A DNA stretch of 64,000 bases from Clostridium sp. NkU-1 (GCA_001312405.1 BBDR01000008.1:119640-183639); one strand, 5' to 3'; positions 34,168 through 44,644 are shown, numbered from the stretch's first letter. The notes: generated by a model from the letters alone, not told the origin. Made by a program: numbers and translations.

Positions 34168-35514
34168 CTATAATCTCTTTAAGAGCTCCTCCCTCTCCTT
34201 CTCATATCCCGGTTTTCCAAGGAGCGCGAACATATTCTTCTTATAGCTTTCTACTCCCGGCTGGTTAAACGGATTTACGCCCAAAATATATCCGCTGATA
34301 CCGCATGCATATTCAAAGAAGTAGAAAAGCTGTCCCAGGCTGTACTCATCCTGTTTAGGAATCTTAACCATCAGGTTAGGCACGTTCCCGTCGGTATGAG
34401 CCAGAATGGTTCCGTTCATAGCACTCTTATTTACAAAATCAACACTCTTTCCTGCAAGATAGTTCATACCGTCGGTATCGACCTCTTCTTCCTTAAGAAG
34501 GATCGACCCGGGAGATTCTTCCATCTCCAGTACGGTTTCAAACATAATTCTGGACCCATCCTGAATAAACTGTCCCATAGAGTGTAAGTCTGTGGTCAAA
34601 TCCACTGCGGCAGGAAAGATCCCTCTTTGATCTTTTCCTTCACTCTCTCCAAACAACTGCTTCCACCATTCGGAAACATAATGAAGGCTTGGCTCATAAT
34701 TTGCCACGATCTCCACTGTCTTTCCCTTACGAAGCAGGATATTGCGCACGGCCGCATACTGAAGGGCGCCGTTTGACTCATAGGGCGCTTCCAGGGTTTC
34801 CTTCCTGGCCGCCTCCGCCCCTTCCATTAATTTATCAATATCAGCGCCGGACACTGCAATCGGAAGAAGGCCGACTGCTGTAAGCACTGAGAAACGTCCT
34901 CCTACGTCATCCGGAACCACGAAGGATTCATAGCCTTCCTCATCAGCCAGATTCTTCAGTGCGCCCCTTGCCTTATCCGTAGTGGCATAAATCCTTTTAT
35001 TTGCCTCCTCACGGCCATATTTCTCAATCAGCATATCCTTAAATACCCGGAAAGCGATTGCCGGCTCTGTGGTCGTACCGGACTTTGATATAATATTAAC
35101 GGAGAAATCCTTTCCTTCCAGCACATCCTTTAAGTCATGGATGTATTTGCTGCTGATGCTGTTTCCAACGAAATAGATCTCCGGTGTTTTACGTTTTCCT
35201 TTTGGCAATACATTGTAAAAGCTGTGGGATAAAAATTCTATGGCTGCCCTGGCTCCAAGATAGGAACCACCGATACCGATGACAAGCAGAACATCAGAAT
35301 CATTTTGAATCTTCTCTGCTGCCGTCTTTATTCTCTGGAACTCTTCCTTATCATAATCCACCGGAAGGTCAATCCAACCCAAGAAATCATTGCCTGCACC
35401 GGATTTGTCCATCAGCACATTCTTTGCACACACAACTGTGGCCTTCATATTCTCCATTTCCTCTGCTGATACAAAACCTGCTGCCCTGGAATAATCAAAA
35501 CTTATATTTCCCAT
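34168..35514 (-). CDS. pgi: Glucose-6-phosphate isomerase
   Basis: Intact, 448 residues from the ATG at 35514 ([13 protein letters not shown]), which has AAAGGAG nine bases upstream; the open frame extends further but without a start signal. It interconverts glucose 6-phosphate and fructose 6-phosphate. The SIS sugar-phosphate loops [12 protein letters not shown] and [12 protein letters not shown] and the PGI signature region ([14 protein letters not shown]) are present. It is the short Gram-positive/archaeal-like form. It completes the route from the sugar operon through pgmB into glycolysis. Confidence 0.92.
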   Translation of the reverse strand: MGNISFDYSRAAGFVSAEEMENMKATVVCAKNVLMDKSGAGNDFLGWIDLPVDYDKEEFQRIKTAAEKIQNDSDVLLVIGIGGSYLGARAAIEFLSHSFYNVLPKGKRKTPEIYFVGNSISSKYIHDLKDVLEGKDFSVNIISKSGTTTEPAIAFRVFKDMLIEKYGREEANKRIYATTDKARGALKNLADEEGYESFVVPDDVGGRFSVLTAVGLLPIAVSGADIDKLMEGAEAARKETLEAPYESNGALQYAAVRNILLRKGKTVEIVANYEPSLHYVSEWWKQLFGESEGKDQRGIFPAAVDLTTDLHSMGQFIQDGSRIMFETVLEMEESPGSILLKEEEVDTDGMNYLAGKSVDFVNKSAMNGTILAHTDGNVPNLMVKIPKQDEYSLGQLFYFFEYACGISGYILGVNPFNQPGVESYKKNMFALLGKPGYEKEREELLKRL

Positions 35515-35635
35515 TGCTAATATTCTCCTTTTCCTTTTATTCTCGCAAAGGCAACGTCTCTTCCCCCTGCTTGGGAAAATTATACCACAGAACAGTTCTA
35601 AATGCGACATGATTTTCATTTGGCCTTCCAAACGT

Positions 35636-36577
35636 TCATGTTAAATATTCCTGGAGAATTTCACCGATCAGCTTTAACTCATCAGGACTTAGATCTTTTA
35701 ACCAGTCCTCTCCCTGCCTGCCTCCACGTTCTCTTTCCCTGCTGGCGGCAATCTGTTCCAGGCTTCGTTTTAAGTAGTCCACATCCCGCCTGGAGTTCTT
35801 AAGCTCCGGCTGGGCCTGGATCTCTCCTCTTTCGGGCACTTCCCCCGAAGCTTCAGAAAATACCTCCATGGACTGTTTTTGAGAGCGGTTCCTTAAAGGC
35901 TTTTCCAGGGTTCCGTTTCTCTGCCTTGCGCTTCTCCTGTCCGTCTTCTTGTCCTGCTCCGGCTCGTCTTCTGCCCCGGACTTTGATGACTGGGAATAAA
36001 TGGATCTTATATTTTCACGGGTTTCCACATGAGGCCCCGATATTGCCTGTAAATCCTCTCTTTCCAAATCCAACCGATAAATCAGCGTATTTTCCAGATA
36101 ATTGTCCAGGGACGCAAACAGCTGCTGCCGTTTCTCCACAATTCCTGCACCGTGGTCCACCAGAATGGTGAACAGTCCAGCCATGATCCCCGCAGAGCCA
36201 TACAAGACTATGTAATAAGAATCGGTGCGGTACCAATAGGATGCAAATGCCAACCCACCTCCTGCCAGAAAGCACCAGAGCGTCATCTGGTTGGAAAACA
36301 TATTCCATCCGTGAAGTGTTACACCCATATATTTAAAATCATACATCTGCCGTTCCAGATACGGCTTTACCTTTGGGATTCCCTGGTTCATCTGGTACGT
36401 GTTTTCTGTCTTCTGTTTAAATGCCCGAAGACTCTTGTTTTTAGTCAATGTAAGGTTATCGGATTCTTTGATCAATCTTTTGTAGAGGTTACGTGTCAGC
36501 CATCTGGTGACAATGCCGATGCCGCACAGGGCTGCCAGCACGAATAGCGCCTTGCCTGTCTGTAAAAATTCCAGCAT
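35636..36577 (-). CDS. Membrane protein of unknown function
   Basis: 313 residues from the ATG at 36577 ([12 protein letters not shown]), preceded by GGGGAG. One N-terminal helix, two more helices near residues 105-145 ([14 protein letters not shown] and [19 protein letters not shown]), then a long charged, poorly ordered cytoplasmic region rich in K, R, E and Q. The last 20 residues form a helix ([17 protein letters not shown]). No family recognised. It lies between mtnN and pgi on the same strand but with gaps, so it may be transcribed alone. Confidence 0.6.
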   Translation of the reverse strand: MLEFLQTGKALFVLAALCGIGIVTRWLTRNLYKRLIKESDNLTLTKNKSLRAFKQKTENTYQMNQGIPKVKPYLERQMYDFKYMGVTLHGWNMFSNQMTLWCFLAGGGLAFASYWYRTDSYYIVLYGSAGIMAGLFTILVDHGAGIVEKRQQLFASLDNYLENTLIYRLDLEREDLQAISGPHVETRENIRSIYSQSSKSGAEDEPEQDKKTDRRSARQRNGTLEKPLRNRSQKQSMEVFSEASGEVPERGEIQAQPELKNSRRDVDYLKRSLEQIAASRERERGGRQGEDWLKDLSPDELKLIGEILQEYLT

Positions 36578-36704
36578 AATAATAGCTCCCCTTTCTTCCC
36601 GGTTACGACCGGTGATAGGTCTATTATAATCACCCGGTTTGTCTTTGGGAAGATGAGAGAGCCTAGAATCGTTCGTCAAATCTTGTCAGGATTCGATTCT
36701 TAAC

Positions 36705-37405
36705 CTAATATGAATGCCGTTCAGCTATGGCTAAAATAAGGTTCACAGAATGCTTAACCGCCTTCGCCTCAAACTCGCTGTAGTCCATGTTTGCGCTGTC
36801 ATCCGCCTTATCTGAAATAGCTCTTATGATAAGAAAAGGGATGTGGTTTAAGTATGCCGCCTGTGCGATGGCAGCCCCTTCCATTTCCGTGCAGTATCCG
36901 CCGAAAGTCTGGGATATCCACTGTTTTTTTAACCCTATCAGAAATAAACTGGTCCCCTGAAACCACCCTTCCGGTAAAAACTCCAATTTCAGGATTAACC
37001 TCTCTGCAGCATTTTTCAGCCAGATTCCGAAGCCGTTCATCAGCCTGAAAGGCAAATTCCTTCATCTGGGGGATCTGTCCGGCAGGATATCCAAAGCCGG
37101 TGGCATCCATATCGTGATGTACCGTATCCGTGGAAAGCACCACATCCCCGATGTTGATCTCATTCTTTAAAGAACCGGCGATTCCGGTATTGATGACCGC
37201 GGTCACATGGTAATGGTCTGCCAGGATCTGGGTGCAGACCGCTGCATTTACCTTGCCGATTCCGGAACGGACCACCACCGCTTCTCTTCCTTTTAAAATC
37301 CCTCTATAAAAGTCCATTGCAGCTATGGTTTCTACCGTAACATTCTCCATGGCCTTTTTTTACTTCTGCCACCTCGACATCCATGGCACCGATGATTCCT
37401 AACAT
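36705..37405 (-). CDS. mtnN: 5'-methylthioadenosine/S-adenosylhomocysteine nucleosidase (frameshifted)
   Basis: About 233 residues; hydrolyses MTA and SAH to adenine plus the ribosyl thioether. Motifs: MLGIIGAMDVEV start, INTGIAGSL, TEMEGAAIAQAA (with the purine/ribose-binding MEGAA) and RAISDKADD containing the catalytic Asp. Frame breaks at T7 37355-37361 and T7 36924-36930; both need one base removed. The ATG at 37405 follows GAAAGGAG. Confidence 0.88.
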
Positions 37406-37679
37406 AATTTTTCTCCTTTCCTCCTCATGCCCATGTTCCTGGGGCATAAAGGTATACCCGAAGTATTTTCATAAGCTTCCCTTAAGTACTGCTTTTTGTG
37501 TGCTGCTACTTATTATAACAGTTTGTATCAAATTTGTCAGGATAAATCCTTGGGAAATTCACCGGATTTCCTTGTGTCTAACCTGTCCTGCCTGCAAAGA
37601 ACTATTGACAACGCTGCCCGGATTTCCTATAATTTTATAATCTGTTATAATGAAACATTATGAATTGGAGGAAATTAAG

Positions 37680-37928
37680 TTGAAATATAAAACACACGGC
37701 GTCTGTTCACAGGAAATTAATTTTGAAGTAGAGGATAACAAGCTGGTTCAGGTTCAGTTTGTAGGCGGCTGCTCCGGCAACACCCAGGGCGTGTCCCGGC
37801 TGGTGGAAGGCATGGATGTAGATGAAGCCATCAAAAGACTGGAAGGGATCCAGTGCGGCTTCAGACCCACTTCCTGTCCGGATCAGCTGGCACAAGCATT
37901 AAAACATTATAAAGAAACTCTGTCCTAA
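37680..37928 (+). CDS. TSCPD-domain protein (TIGR03905 type)
   Basis: 82 residues from a TTG at 37680 with GGAGG 8 bases upstream; an ATG 30 bases earlier lacks a site. The sequence (THGVCSQEINFEVEDNKLVQVQFVGGCSGN ... CGFRPTSCPDQLAQAL) matches the small stand-alone TSCPD proteins found in clostridia. That domain also occurs at the C-terminus of class II ribonucleotide reductases; the stand-alone role is unknown. Three cysteines are conserved-looking. Confidence 0.75.
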   Translation: MKYKTHGVCSQEINFEVEDNKLVQVQFVGGCSGNTQGVSRLVEGMDVDEAIKRLEGIQCGFRPTSCPDQLAQALKHYKETLS

Positions 37929-38029
37929 GGCTTAAATTTTGCACACGTGTTTACAATATAATTCTGTCATGATAAAATGGAAACAACGGAATTCCTGCTC
38001 TTTTAAATAAAATTTGATGGGGGGATTAC

Positions 38030-38825
38030 ATGACAGAAAAAAGCAAGGAACCAAAACCGCGGCGTATTCAAAAAACAGATTTAAAAACACAGGTAGAAGT
38101 GGAACTGCTGCATTTTATCAAACAGATGGATCTTTCGGTGAATAACAAGCTGCCGAGAGAAGAAGAGCTGTCCAGAATGCTGGGAGTCAGCCGCATCACA
38201 CTGCGAAGCGTCCTCGACGATCTGTCTGCAAAGGGAATGATATTCCGCAGGCATGGAAGGGGAACCTTTATTAATAACAGCTTTTTTTGAAATGAAGGCC
38301 AGCTTTAATCCTGCCATGCATTTTGTGGACATGATAGCTAACAGCGGCTACATGCCAAGAGTAGAAATGATCCACCACGACATCATCAAGGCGAACAAGG
38401 ATGTGGCAGACCACCTTGAAATGGCGGAAGGCAGTCTGGTTCTTATCTGTGACAAGATATTTTATGCTGATAAGCAGATATGCGCTGTTACAAGGGATTA
38501 CATCCCATTCTCCTATCTTAACGGAGTGGATATGGCGGAGTTGGACAACTTTGTTAATTCTGTGTTTTACTTTATGTACAAGGCCACCGGAAAAAAGCTG
38601 GAGTGGGATAAGGTAGAACTGAATGCAGTATACAGTAAGGATGTGGAACTATTAAACGGACTTCTGGAACGCTTTGGCATTCCGCCAAAAGCATTTCTCC
38701 TTCTGAAAGGCATGAATTATGACGAGGATGGTACTGCTGCCGCATATACCTGGGAGTATGTAGACACCACCATATTAAAATATAGTCAAATACGTAAGAG
38801 GCTTCTGCGCTATGAAGAAATTTAG
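38030..38825 (+). CDS. GntR/HutC-family transcriptional regulator (one frameshift)
   Basis: About 264 residues. An N-terminal winged helix (LPREEELSRMLGVSRITLRSVLDDLSAKGMIFRRHGRGTFI) is followed by a UTRA ligand-binding domain (SLVLICDKIFYADKQICAVTRDYIP). The frame breaks in the T7 38282-38288; removing one base reads NNSFFEMKASFNPAMHF. The GGGGGG site precedes the ATG. It is isolated, followed by a terminator, so its targets are not evident here. Confidence 0.85.
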
Positions 38826-38847
38826 GATTTACAGCATATACACAACA

Positions 38848-38893
38848 AGCGGCCTGGAATGAAAGCTTTAGAACACTTTCATTCCGGTCCGCT
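38848..38893 (+). terminator. Terminator after the GntR regulator
   Basis: Stem AGCGG.CCTGGAATGAAAG pairing with CTTTCATTCCGG.CCGCT, followed by TTATTTTTC. Confidence 0.75.
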
Positions 38894-39022
38894 TTATTTT
38901 TCTTCTTTAGGCCAATGCCTAAAGGTCAGCAATTAACTCATGGCCCAACTGTTCCGACAGGATTTTTCTTTTACCATGCGGTTAAAATCCCTGTTCGTGT
39001 GTAACGTTACAATACCATTAGA

Positions 39023-39074
39023 TTGACGTAGGGGGCTAAGTATGATATTCTTATTTTATACCCCTATAGGTATA
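39023..39074 (+). promoter_or_regulatory. csoR promoter and CsoR-type operator
   Basis: TTGACG (39023-39028), 17 bases, TATTCT (39046-39051), then TATACCCCTATAGGTATA (39057-39074) just at the start point and directly before the csoR ribosome site. The C-rich/G-rich palindrome with TATA ends is the usual CsoR-family operator layout, so csoR is probably autorepressed. Confidence 0.7.
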
Positions 39075-39087
39075 AGGAGGTGGGAGA

Positions 39088-39363
39088 ATGCGCCAGTGTA
39101 TGGATGCAGATAATCTGCATCGTCGGTTGAATAAAATCATGGGCCAAATCAAGGCGATTGATAAAATGATAGACGAAGACATTTCATGTGAGGATATACT
39201 TATTCAGGTCAATGCAGCGAAAGGCGCTTTGCATAAGGTTGGACAAGTAATTCTGGAAGGGCACTTAAATCATTGTGTAAGAGAAGGAATCGAACACGGG
39301 GACGCCGATAAAACGATAGCAGAATTTGCAAAAGCTATAGAGCACTTTTCACGTATGAGCTAA
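39088..39363 (+). CDS. csoR: CsoR/RcnR-family metal-sensing repressor
   Basis: Intact 91-residue all-helical DUF156 repressor. Ligand positions C34, H59 and C63 reproduce the C-H-C spacing (25 and 4 residues) of copper-sensing CsoR; the RcnR-type N-terminal His ligand is not evident. Basic residues in HRRLNKIMGQIKAI contribute to DNA binding. The ATG follows AAGGAGG. The three matching operator-like sites around this gene and the next indicate it controls the P-type ATPase downstream. The sensed metal is inferred as Cu(I), not shown. Confidence 0.85.
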   Translation: MRQCMDADNLHRRLNKIMGQIKAIDKMIDEDISCEDILIQVNAAKGALHKVGQVILEGHLNHCVREGIEHGDADKTIAEFAKAIEHFSRMS

Positions 39364-39384
39364 AAGAATATATATCTGAAAATC

Positions 39385-39410
39385 AGCAGCCGAATTTCGG
39401 TTGCTTTTTT
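39385..39410 (+). terminator. Terminator between csoR and the ATPase promoter
   Basis: Stem AGCAGCCGAA/TTCGGTTGCT followed by T6, immediately upstream of the next -35 element. Confidence 0.8.
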
Positions 39411-39411
39411 A

Positions 39412-39475
39412 TTGACAAGAGTATACCTATAGGGGTATACTCTTGTTGTGTGTACGTATACCCCCATAAGTATAA
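39412..39475 (+). promoter_or_regulatory. ATPase promoter with two CsoR-type operators
   Basis: TTGACA (39412-39417), 18 bases, TATACT (39436-39441). GTATACCTATAGGGGTATAC (39421-39440) fills the spacer, and a second related site, TATACCCCCATAAGTATA, lies at about 39457-39474. Metal-free CsoR bound here would block the promoter. Confidence 0.75.
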
Positions 39476-39489
39476 AAGGAGTGATTTAT

Positions 39490-41350
39490 TTGTTAACATT
39501 TTTCAAAGACAGCGAAAAGCGGACCATACTGTTTCTCTGCCTTTCAGCTATTTCATTAACCGTCAGTTTCTTTGACATTGGATCGCTGCCCGTTAATGCG
39601 GCATGGGTTGCCATCCTGCTTTGCGGCATTCCCATCGTAAAGGGCGCAATTGCCGGGCTTATTACAGAGCTTGACATTAAAGCAGATGTATTGGTGTCCA
39701 TTGCCCTCATTGCTTCAGTTATGATTGGTGAAATATTTGCGGCAGGCGAGGTTGCCTTTATTATGACAATTGGCGCATTTCTGGAAGAACGGACGGTTGC
39801 CAAGGCTCGGGAAGGAATTGAAAAGCTGGTGCATTTAACACCTGCCACGGCAAGGGTTCTTTTGAATGGAGAAGAAATCACCATTCCCGCCGAGCGGGTC
39901 AAGGTTGGCGATACCCTTCGCGTATTGGCAGGCGAAACAATTCCTGTGGATGGGATCATTATGAAAGGACAAACTTCCGTTGACCAGTCCGTAATGACAG
40001 GAGAATCGCTCCCTGTTGACAAAGGTGAAGGCGATGAGGTAAAGAGTGGAACCGTTAATCAGTTTGGAACCTTTGACATGCAGGCGCAAAAGGTTGGGGT
40101 GGACAGCTCACTGCAACGCATGATTCACCTTGTAGAATCAGCGGACGCTGGAAAAGCCAGAATTGTTGGAATAGCAGACCGATGGGCTACATGGATTGTG
40201 GTTATCGCCCTTGCCGCCGCCGCAATTACATGGTTTGTAACAGGCGAGATTATTCGCAGTGTTACCATTTTAGTTGTATTTTGTCCTTGCGCACTGGTGC
40301 TGGCCACCCCCGCCGCAATCATGGCAGGCATTGGCAATGCCACAAAATACGGGATTCTTGTCAGCCAGGGAGACGCGCTGGAAAGATTGGCAAAAGTAAA
40401 GCGTATCGCCTTTGACAAGACAGGTACGCTTACATATGGCAAGCCATCTGTAGTAAAGGTTCAAAGCTGCTCTGCTGTGATGAACGATGAACAATTATTC
40501 CAGGTTGCCGCGGCTTCGGAGTTAAGGTCCGAGCATCCACTTGGAAAGGCGATTGTGGCTAGCTATAAAGAAACATACAGGAAGCTGCCGGCTGACCCAG
40601 ATTCATTTCAGCTTTTGGCGGGGCGCGGTGTGTCTGCTATAGTAGACGGACATCCATTTTTTTCCGGAAATGAAGCCCTTGTTAAGGATAATGGCCTCAT
40701 CATTCCTGACCGCTTGCTCGAAAGCGCGGAATACCTCAAATCCGAGGGCTGCACCCTCATCTATGTTATGGATCAAGAGAATGTGTTTGGCCTGATTGCA
40801 CTCTCCGATACAATTCGTCCCGATGCCGCCGAGGTCATAAAAGGAATATCAGCCACTGGGGTAAATACCGTTTTGCTTACAGGTGATTCACCGCAAGCTG
40901 CTAATCACATGGCAAAAATTGCGGGAATTCGTGACATACAATCCGACTGCCTGCCAGAAGACAAGCTGAATGCAATCAGGCGATATCAGGAAAACGGGGA
41001 GCTTGTCTGCATGGTTGGCGACGGTATCAATGATGCACCCGCGTTAAAGGCTGCACAAGTCGGTATCGCAATGGGCAGCATAGGAAGCGATATTGCAATC
41101 GAAGCGGCGGATATTGCCCTTGTCGGTGATGATATACGGGAAATCCCGCATCTGCTGATGCTGTCTAAAAAAACAATGCGCACCATTAACATGAATCTTG
41201 CGGCATCCATGATACTCAACTTTGCTGCAATCGCGCTTGCAATTACCGGAATACTCAATCCCGTGGTAGGCGCTCTTGTTCATAATGTAGGTTCGGTTGC
41301 AGTTATTATCAATTCATCTTTACTTTTGAAATGGAGGGAAAAAAAAGTGA
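39490..41350 (+). CDS. P1B-type heavy-metal ATPase without N-terminal metal-binding domain
   Basis: About 619 residues from a TTG at 39490 with AAAGGAGTG upstream; the in-frame ATG at 39448 lies inside the operators and is not used here. Motifs: TGES, CPC in [25 protein letters not shown] (the HP motif of P1B pumps) and GDGINDAP. The last membrane helix reads [12 protein letters not shown], not the MxxSS of copper pumps, so the metal could be Cu, Cd, Zn or other. As given the frame runs on past A8 41339-41346; with one A fewer it ends ...KWREKK at a TGA overlapping the next GTG. Confidence 0.85.
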
Positions 41351-41527
41351 AAGAATTATTTTTATTTATTCTTTTTTTTAACCGTGGGAGCAGGTGTGCT
41401 GATTGCAGGAATCGTGTACATGTTTAAAGAGAAGCACGACCTTGAATCCGTTAAGATTTATCGCGTAATATCCGTCATAGGGGCGATCATAACGGTAGGT
41501 TCTGTATTGTATCGATTATTTATATAA
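41347..41527 (+). CDS. Small membrane protein downstream of the metal ATPase (one frameshift)
   Basis: About 59 residues starting with GTG at 41347, with GGAGG 8 bases upstream and a GTGA overlap with the ATPase stop. Repairing T8 41372-41379 gives two hydrophobic segments ([24 protein letters not shown] and [19 protein letters not shown]) separated by a charged KEKHD turn. It looks like an accessory or companion peptide of the pump; no family recognised. A terminator follows. Confidence 0.55.
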
Positions 41528-41571
41528 ATACGCAGTCATTGCCAAGGGCCAAGTTGGCCAAAAAAGATAAA

Positions 41572-41607
41572 AACAGGATGTACCGTTATCAGTGCATCCT
41601 GTTTTTT
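41572..41607 (+). terminator. Terminator of the csoR-controlled ATPase unit
   Basis: Stem AACAGGATG/CATCCTGTT followed by T6. Confidence 0.8.
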
Positions 41608-41719
41608 CAGCATTTGGAGCTGTCCATGATGTTTTTATTGTTTCTGCAGTTGCTTCATTATGTACCTTTCCCATTATGATAAGGGACTTTATATCTGCCA
41701 GCCTTCTATAACCGCTTAT

Positions 41720-41883
41720 TTATGGCTGCCACTTGGCATAACCATATATCATGATGAAAATGCTCGCCACAAGAAGCACATTTCCAGTAAAAATATACGG
41801 CGTCTTCTCAGCCAGACAAGCCATGAATGATCCGATCCCCATGATGACCGTACCCACCAGGCGCTTAATTTATATCTGTTCAT
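41720..41883 (-). CDS. Small membrane protein after the NCS1 permease (one frameshift)
   Basis: About 54 residues from an ATG at 41883 with GGAGGGAG upstream. Supplying one missing base near 41862 gives MNRYKLSALVGTVIMGIGSF and a second segment VLLVASIFIMIYGYAKW, i.e. two membrane helices. It starts 33 bases after the permease stop and probably belongs to its operon. Function not recognised. Confidence 0.5.
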
Positions 41884-41916
41884 ATAACTCCCTCCTTCTA
41901 CGCTTCTTCAGCCAGA

Positions 41917-43189
41917 TTACCAGTCACCTGCTTGTTTGTTACAGCCATTAATATCGTATAAATAATGGCTCCCAGTATCATTCCGTTCAGTGAGGGAAGT
42001 CCAAAGGGAATTATGTATACCGCTGCGATACAAACAGCCCAGGTGATCCAGGAACCGGATTCCATTTGCGGAAGGAAGCTTTGTCAAAATCCTCGTACCG
42101 TCCCTTGTGAACCAGGAAATAGTCAGCAAGGATAATTCCGGATAACGGCGGAACAACGGTTCCCAGAATATTTAAGAAGCTGAACAGAAAACCGATCTCA
42201 TATGGCCTTGTAAGGGTTGCAACAGCAGACAGAGCCAAAAGGATCCCCAGCATTTTCTTTCTCTCCATCTTAAATGCATTGGAAAGATTTAAGGAGGTTG
42301 AATAAAGGTTTGCCGCATTGGTTGTAAATATGTTGGTGGTCATAAGGATCAGACTGGGAATGACCAGCCCAAAGCTTAAGAGAATAACAGTCAAGTCGCT
42401 GTTCTGCATGGCAATGGCTGCAATCGCGCCGCAGACGATCATGAGGATGTTACCGCCTAAAAGACCTGTAAGAGTGGCGGATACGGCTGTTTTCGTATCC
42501 TTGGCATAACGCATGATATCTGCAATACAGGTGGCGGTAGAAAGCACCCAGGTACCGATAACAGCTGTAATCCCTGAAAACAGAGGTATATTCGCACTTG
42601 GAACGTAGGAGAACAGAGCCTCTGCGCCGCCCATGACACCCAGAGAACGGATGGCAGTGGCAATGGACAGGAATACGATTGCCGGGATGGCGATGTATCC
42701 CAAGATAGCAATTGCCTGGATACCGAACATGGCGAAAATTCCCATGACAACGGCGCTGGCCGCCATACAGACTCCTTCGCCAACCCAGCCAAAATGGAAT
42801 ACCTGGGCCACAAAATGTCCGTAAGTAGCTGCCTGAATGGTATACCAGCCGAAATTTACAATCGGTACAAAAATCGATGCGGCCTTGGAACCGCTGGAAC
42901 CAAAACTATAACGGGTGAGCAGGGCAAAGGTAAGTCCTGTCTTGCAGGCAATAATACTGATCAGCACAGCAATGATGCTTAAGAAAATATTGCCCCCCAA
43001 CGTTGCAATAAGAATCCCCTTAAAATCCAGTCCTGCGGCAAGACCCCCTCCTGCCATCATGCTGGTGATAACAAAAACAAATCCAGTCCAGATAATTGTA
43101 AGGCTGAAATAGCTTTTCCGCTCATTTAAAGGCACAGCGCTGCGGGAATATTCTGTATCCACCTCTTGACTTTGATTTTTTTGTTCCAT
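41917..43189 (-). CDS. codB: NCS1-family nucleobase permease, CodB-like (one frameshift)
   Basis: About 424 residues with 12 predicted membrane helices, NCS1 cytosine/purine/allantoin permease type. Recognisable segments include WTGFVFVITSMMAGGGLAAGL near the N-terminus, FGWYTIQAATYGHF and ILADYFLVHKGRYEDFD near helix 10. The ATG at 43189 (MEQKNQSQE) follows GGAGGG; an upstream in-frame ATG is inside the ribosome region. The frame breaks near 42053; the repaired end reads WITWAVCIAAVYIIPFG and stops at 41917. It is paired with a deaminase upstream, implying uptake then deamination of a nucleobase. Confidence 0.85.
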
Positions 43190-43217
43190 CTCGAAACCCT
43201 CCATGATTCATCAATTT

Positions 43218-43703
43218 TTAATTGTTCCAATACCCCTTATGGACTTCTGCAATTTCCTCTACCAGCTCCGGAAATGGTCCTACAACTTCAATTTTTTTTC
43301 TGTCCCCTTGCAAATACCTCACGGCAAGGCAGATCAAAGGTGGGATTCTGAGGATCTGCCCCTGTATGGGCAAGCAGATCTTTTTCAGACATACCGTACA
43401 CCACCCGTCCGATGCCTGCCCAGTAGACCGCTCCTGCACACATGCGCATGGCTCTGCCGTTGTATAAAGTGTGCATTCCCCAAGAAAATTCTTAGAGTAT
43501 AGTTGGGATGCTCTCTCAGCTACCTGTGTCTCAGCATGACCCGTACATTTCCCTTCGGTAATCTCTACATTTGGCTGTTCCAGAAGAATGCTTCCATCCT
43601 TTCCTGCTAAAAGCGCCCCAAAAGGCGTATTGCCTCCTTCCCTTGACTGGCGGGATATCTCCGCGCACCGCTTCAGATTTTTAACGTCAATCTCATAGTC
43701 CAT
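43218..43703 (-). CDS. Cytidine/guanine deaminase-family nucleobase deaminase (compensating shifts)
   Basis: About 161 residues of the CDA zinc deaminase fold. The catalytic HAE (TGHAETQVAERAS) and the first cysteine of PCxxC (TTAEPCA) are clear. The segment after it is read in the wrong frame: the neighbouring frame gives MCAGAVYWAGIGRVVYGMSE, restoring the second zinc cysteine, and the frame returns near 43300. The architecture fits guanine or cytosine deaminases rather than tRNA deaminase TadA, since it is paired with a nucleobase permease. The ATG follows AGGAGG. Confidence 0.8.
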   Translation of the reverse strand: MDYEIDVKNLKRCAEISRQSREGGNTPFGALLAGKDGSILLEQPNVEITEGKCTGHAETQVAERASQLYSKNFLGECTLYTTAEPCACVQERSTGQASDGWCTVCLKKICLPIQGQILRIPPLICLAVRYLQGDRKKIEVVGPFPELVEEIAEVHKGYWNN

Positions 43704-43720
43704 ATTAGACCTCCTGTTGT

Positions 43721-43737
43721 ATAAGGTAATACCTTAT
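43721..43737 (-). promoter_or_regulatory. Perfect 17-base palindrome before the deaminase-permease operon
   Basis: Arms ATAAGGTA and TACCTTAT around a single A, ending 18 bases before the deaminase ATG, between the promoter zone and ribosome site. Likely an operator; no matching regulator gene is adjacent. Confidence 0.5.
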
Positions 43738-43870
43738 ATCTTATTTATGGTAATAATTTAACATATATTAAATGTGTTGTAAATAAAAAATGTGCTTAAT
43801 AAAGAGGAAAATTATTGTGCACATTATCTAAATCACAATTGCTTTTATTCCATTTTTTTCGGCATAAAAA

Positions 43871-43902
43871 TAAATCCCAAACCTTGTAAAGTAAGGGATT
43901 TA
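43871..43902 (-). terminator. Terminator after spmA
   Basis: Stem TAAATCCC/GGGATTTA; on the minus strand it is followed by TTTTTAT, 27 bases after the spmA stop. Confidence 0.65.
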
Positions 43903-43928
43903 TGATAAAACAGTCCTATAAGGACCGC

Positions 43929-44545
43929 CTAACGGTCCAGCAGTTTGCAGGCGGCCACGCCCACAAGGGTTGAAAAAAAGGGTGGCAAGGAGCGCCGGTC
44001 CCACTACGGCCACTGGGTTTGGACTGCCGTACTGGCTCCTGTAGGCAATCATATTAACCGGTATTAACTGCAGGGAAGAAATGTTAATGATAAGAAAGGT
44101 ACACATCTCATTATTTGCAGTTCCTTCAGGAAACGGCTTTGCCAGATACCTCCCGGAAACTTCTCCTTTCCTGCGCTTATCTTCCAGTTCCTTTAAGGCT
44201 TCCATGGCCTTAAGCTGCCGGGGTAGCCGCCCAGCCAAGCCCCAGGATATTGGCGATAATATTGGTAGAGATGTATTCAAGGGCCGGATGGCCATCCGGG
44301 ATCCGGGGAAAAAGGAAACGGAGTAGGGGGCGCATCTTCTGAGAAATCCGTTCGATCAGTCCGGATTTTCGCCCGATCTCCATGATGCCGCTCCAAAATG
44401 ACATGATTCCCAGCATGGTGATGCACAGCATAACAGCTTCCTTAGCAGAGGTCAAAGCCCCGTCTGTCACCCCGCTTAAATTCCCGTGGAAAGCCCCCCA
44501 AAGGACACCTGCCAGCATCATAAAGGCCCATAAATAATTCAGCAT
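43929..44545 (-). CDS. spmA: Spore maturation protein A (frameshifted)
   Basis: About 205 residues, membrane protein with a nucleoside-recognition (Gate) domain, needed for proper spore core dehydration in Bacillus. Segments: LWGAFHGNLSGVTDGALTSAKEA, FWSGIMEIGRKSGLIE, YISTNIIANILGLGWAATPAGLKAME. Frame breaks near 44213 and in A7 43973-43979; repaired it ends ATLFSTLVGVAACKLLDR at 43929. In most Firmicutes spmB follows immediately; here the next gene is the unrelated deaminase, after a terminator. Confidence 0.88.
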
Positions 44546-44644
44546 TGCTTTTTCCTCTTCTTAACATCTTTCAAATCTTTCTTAATCCATCTTATTCCCT
44601 TTAAAATGACCTTATTACAATCAGAGGATATTTACAGCAATATG

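Noticed and set aside
39448..39489. Upstream ATG (39448) as start of the metal ATPase
   Set aside because: It lies within the promoter/operator region and would sit at or before the transcription start; the TTG at 39490 has a proper ribosome site.
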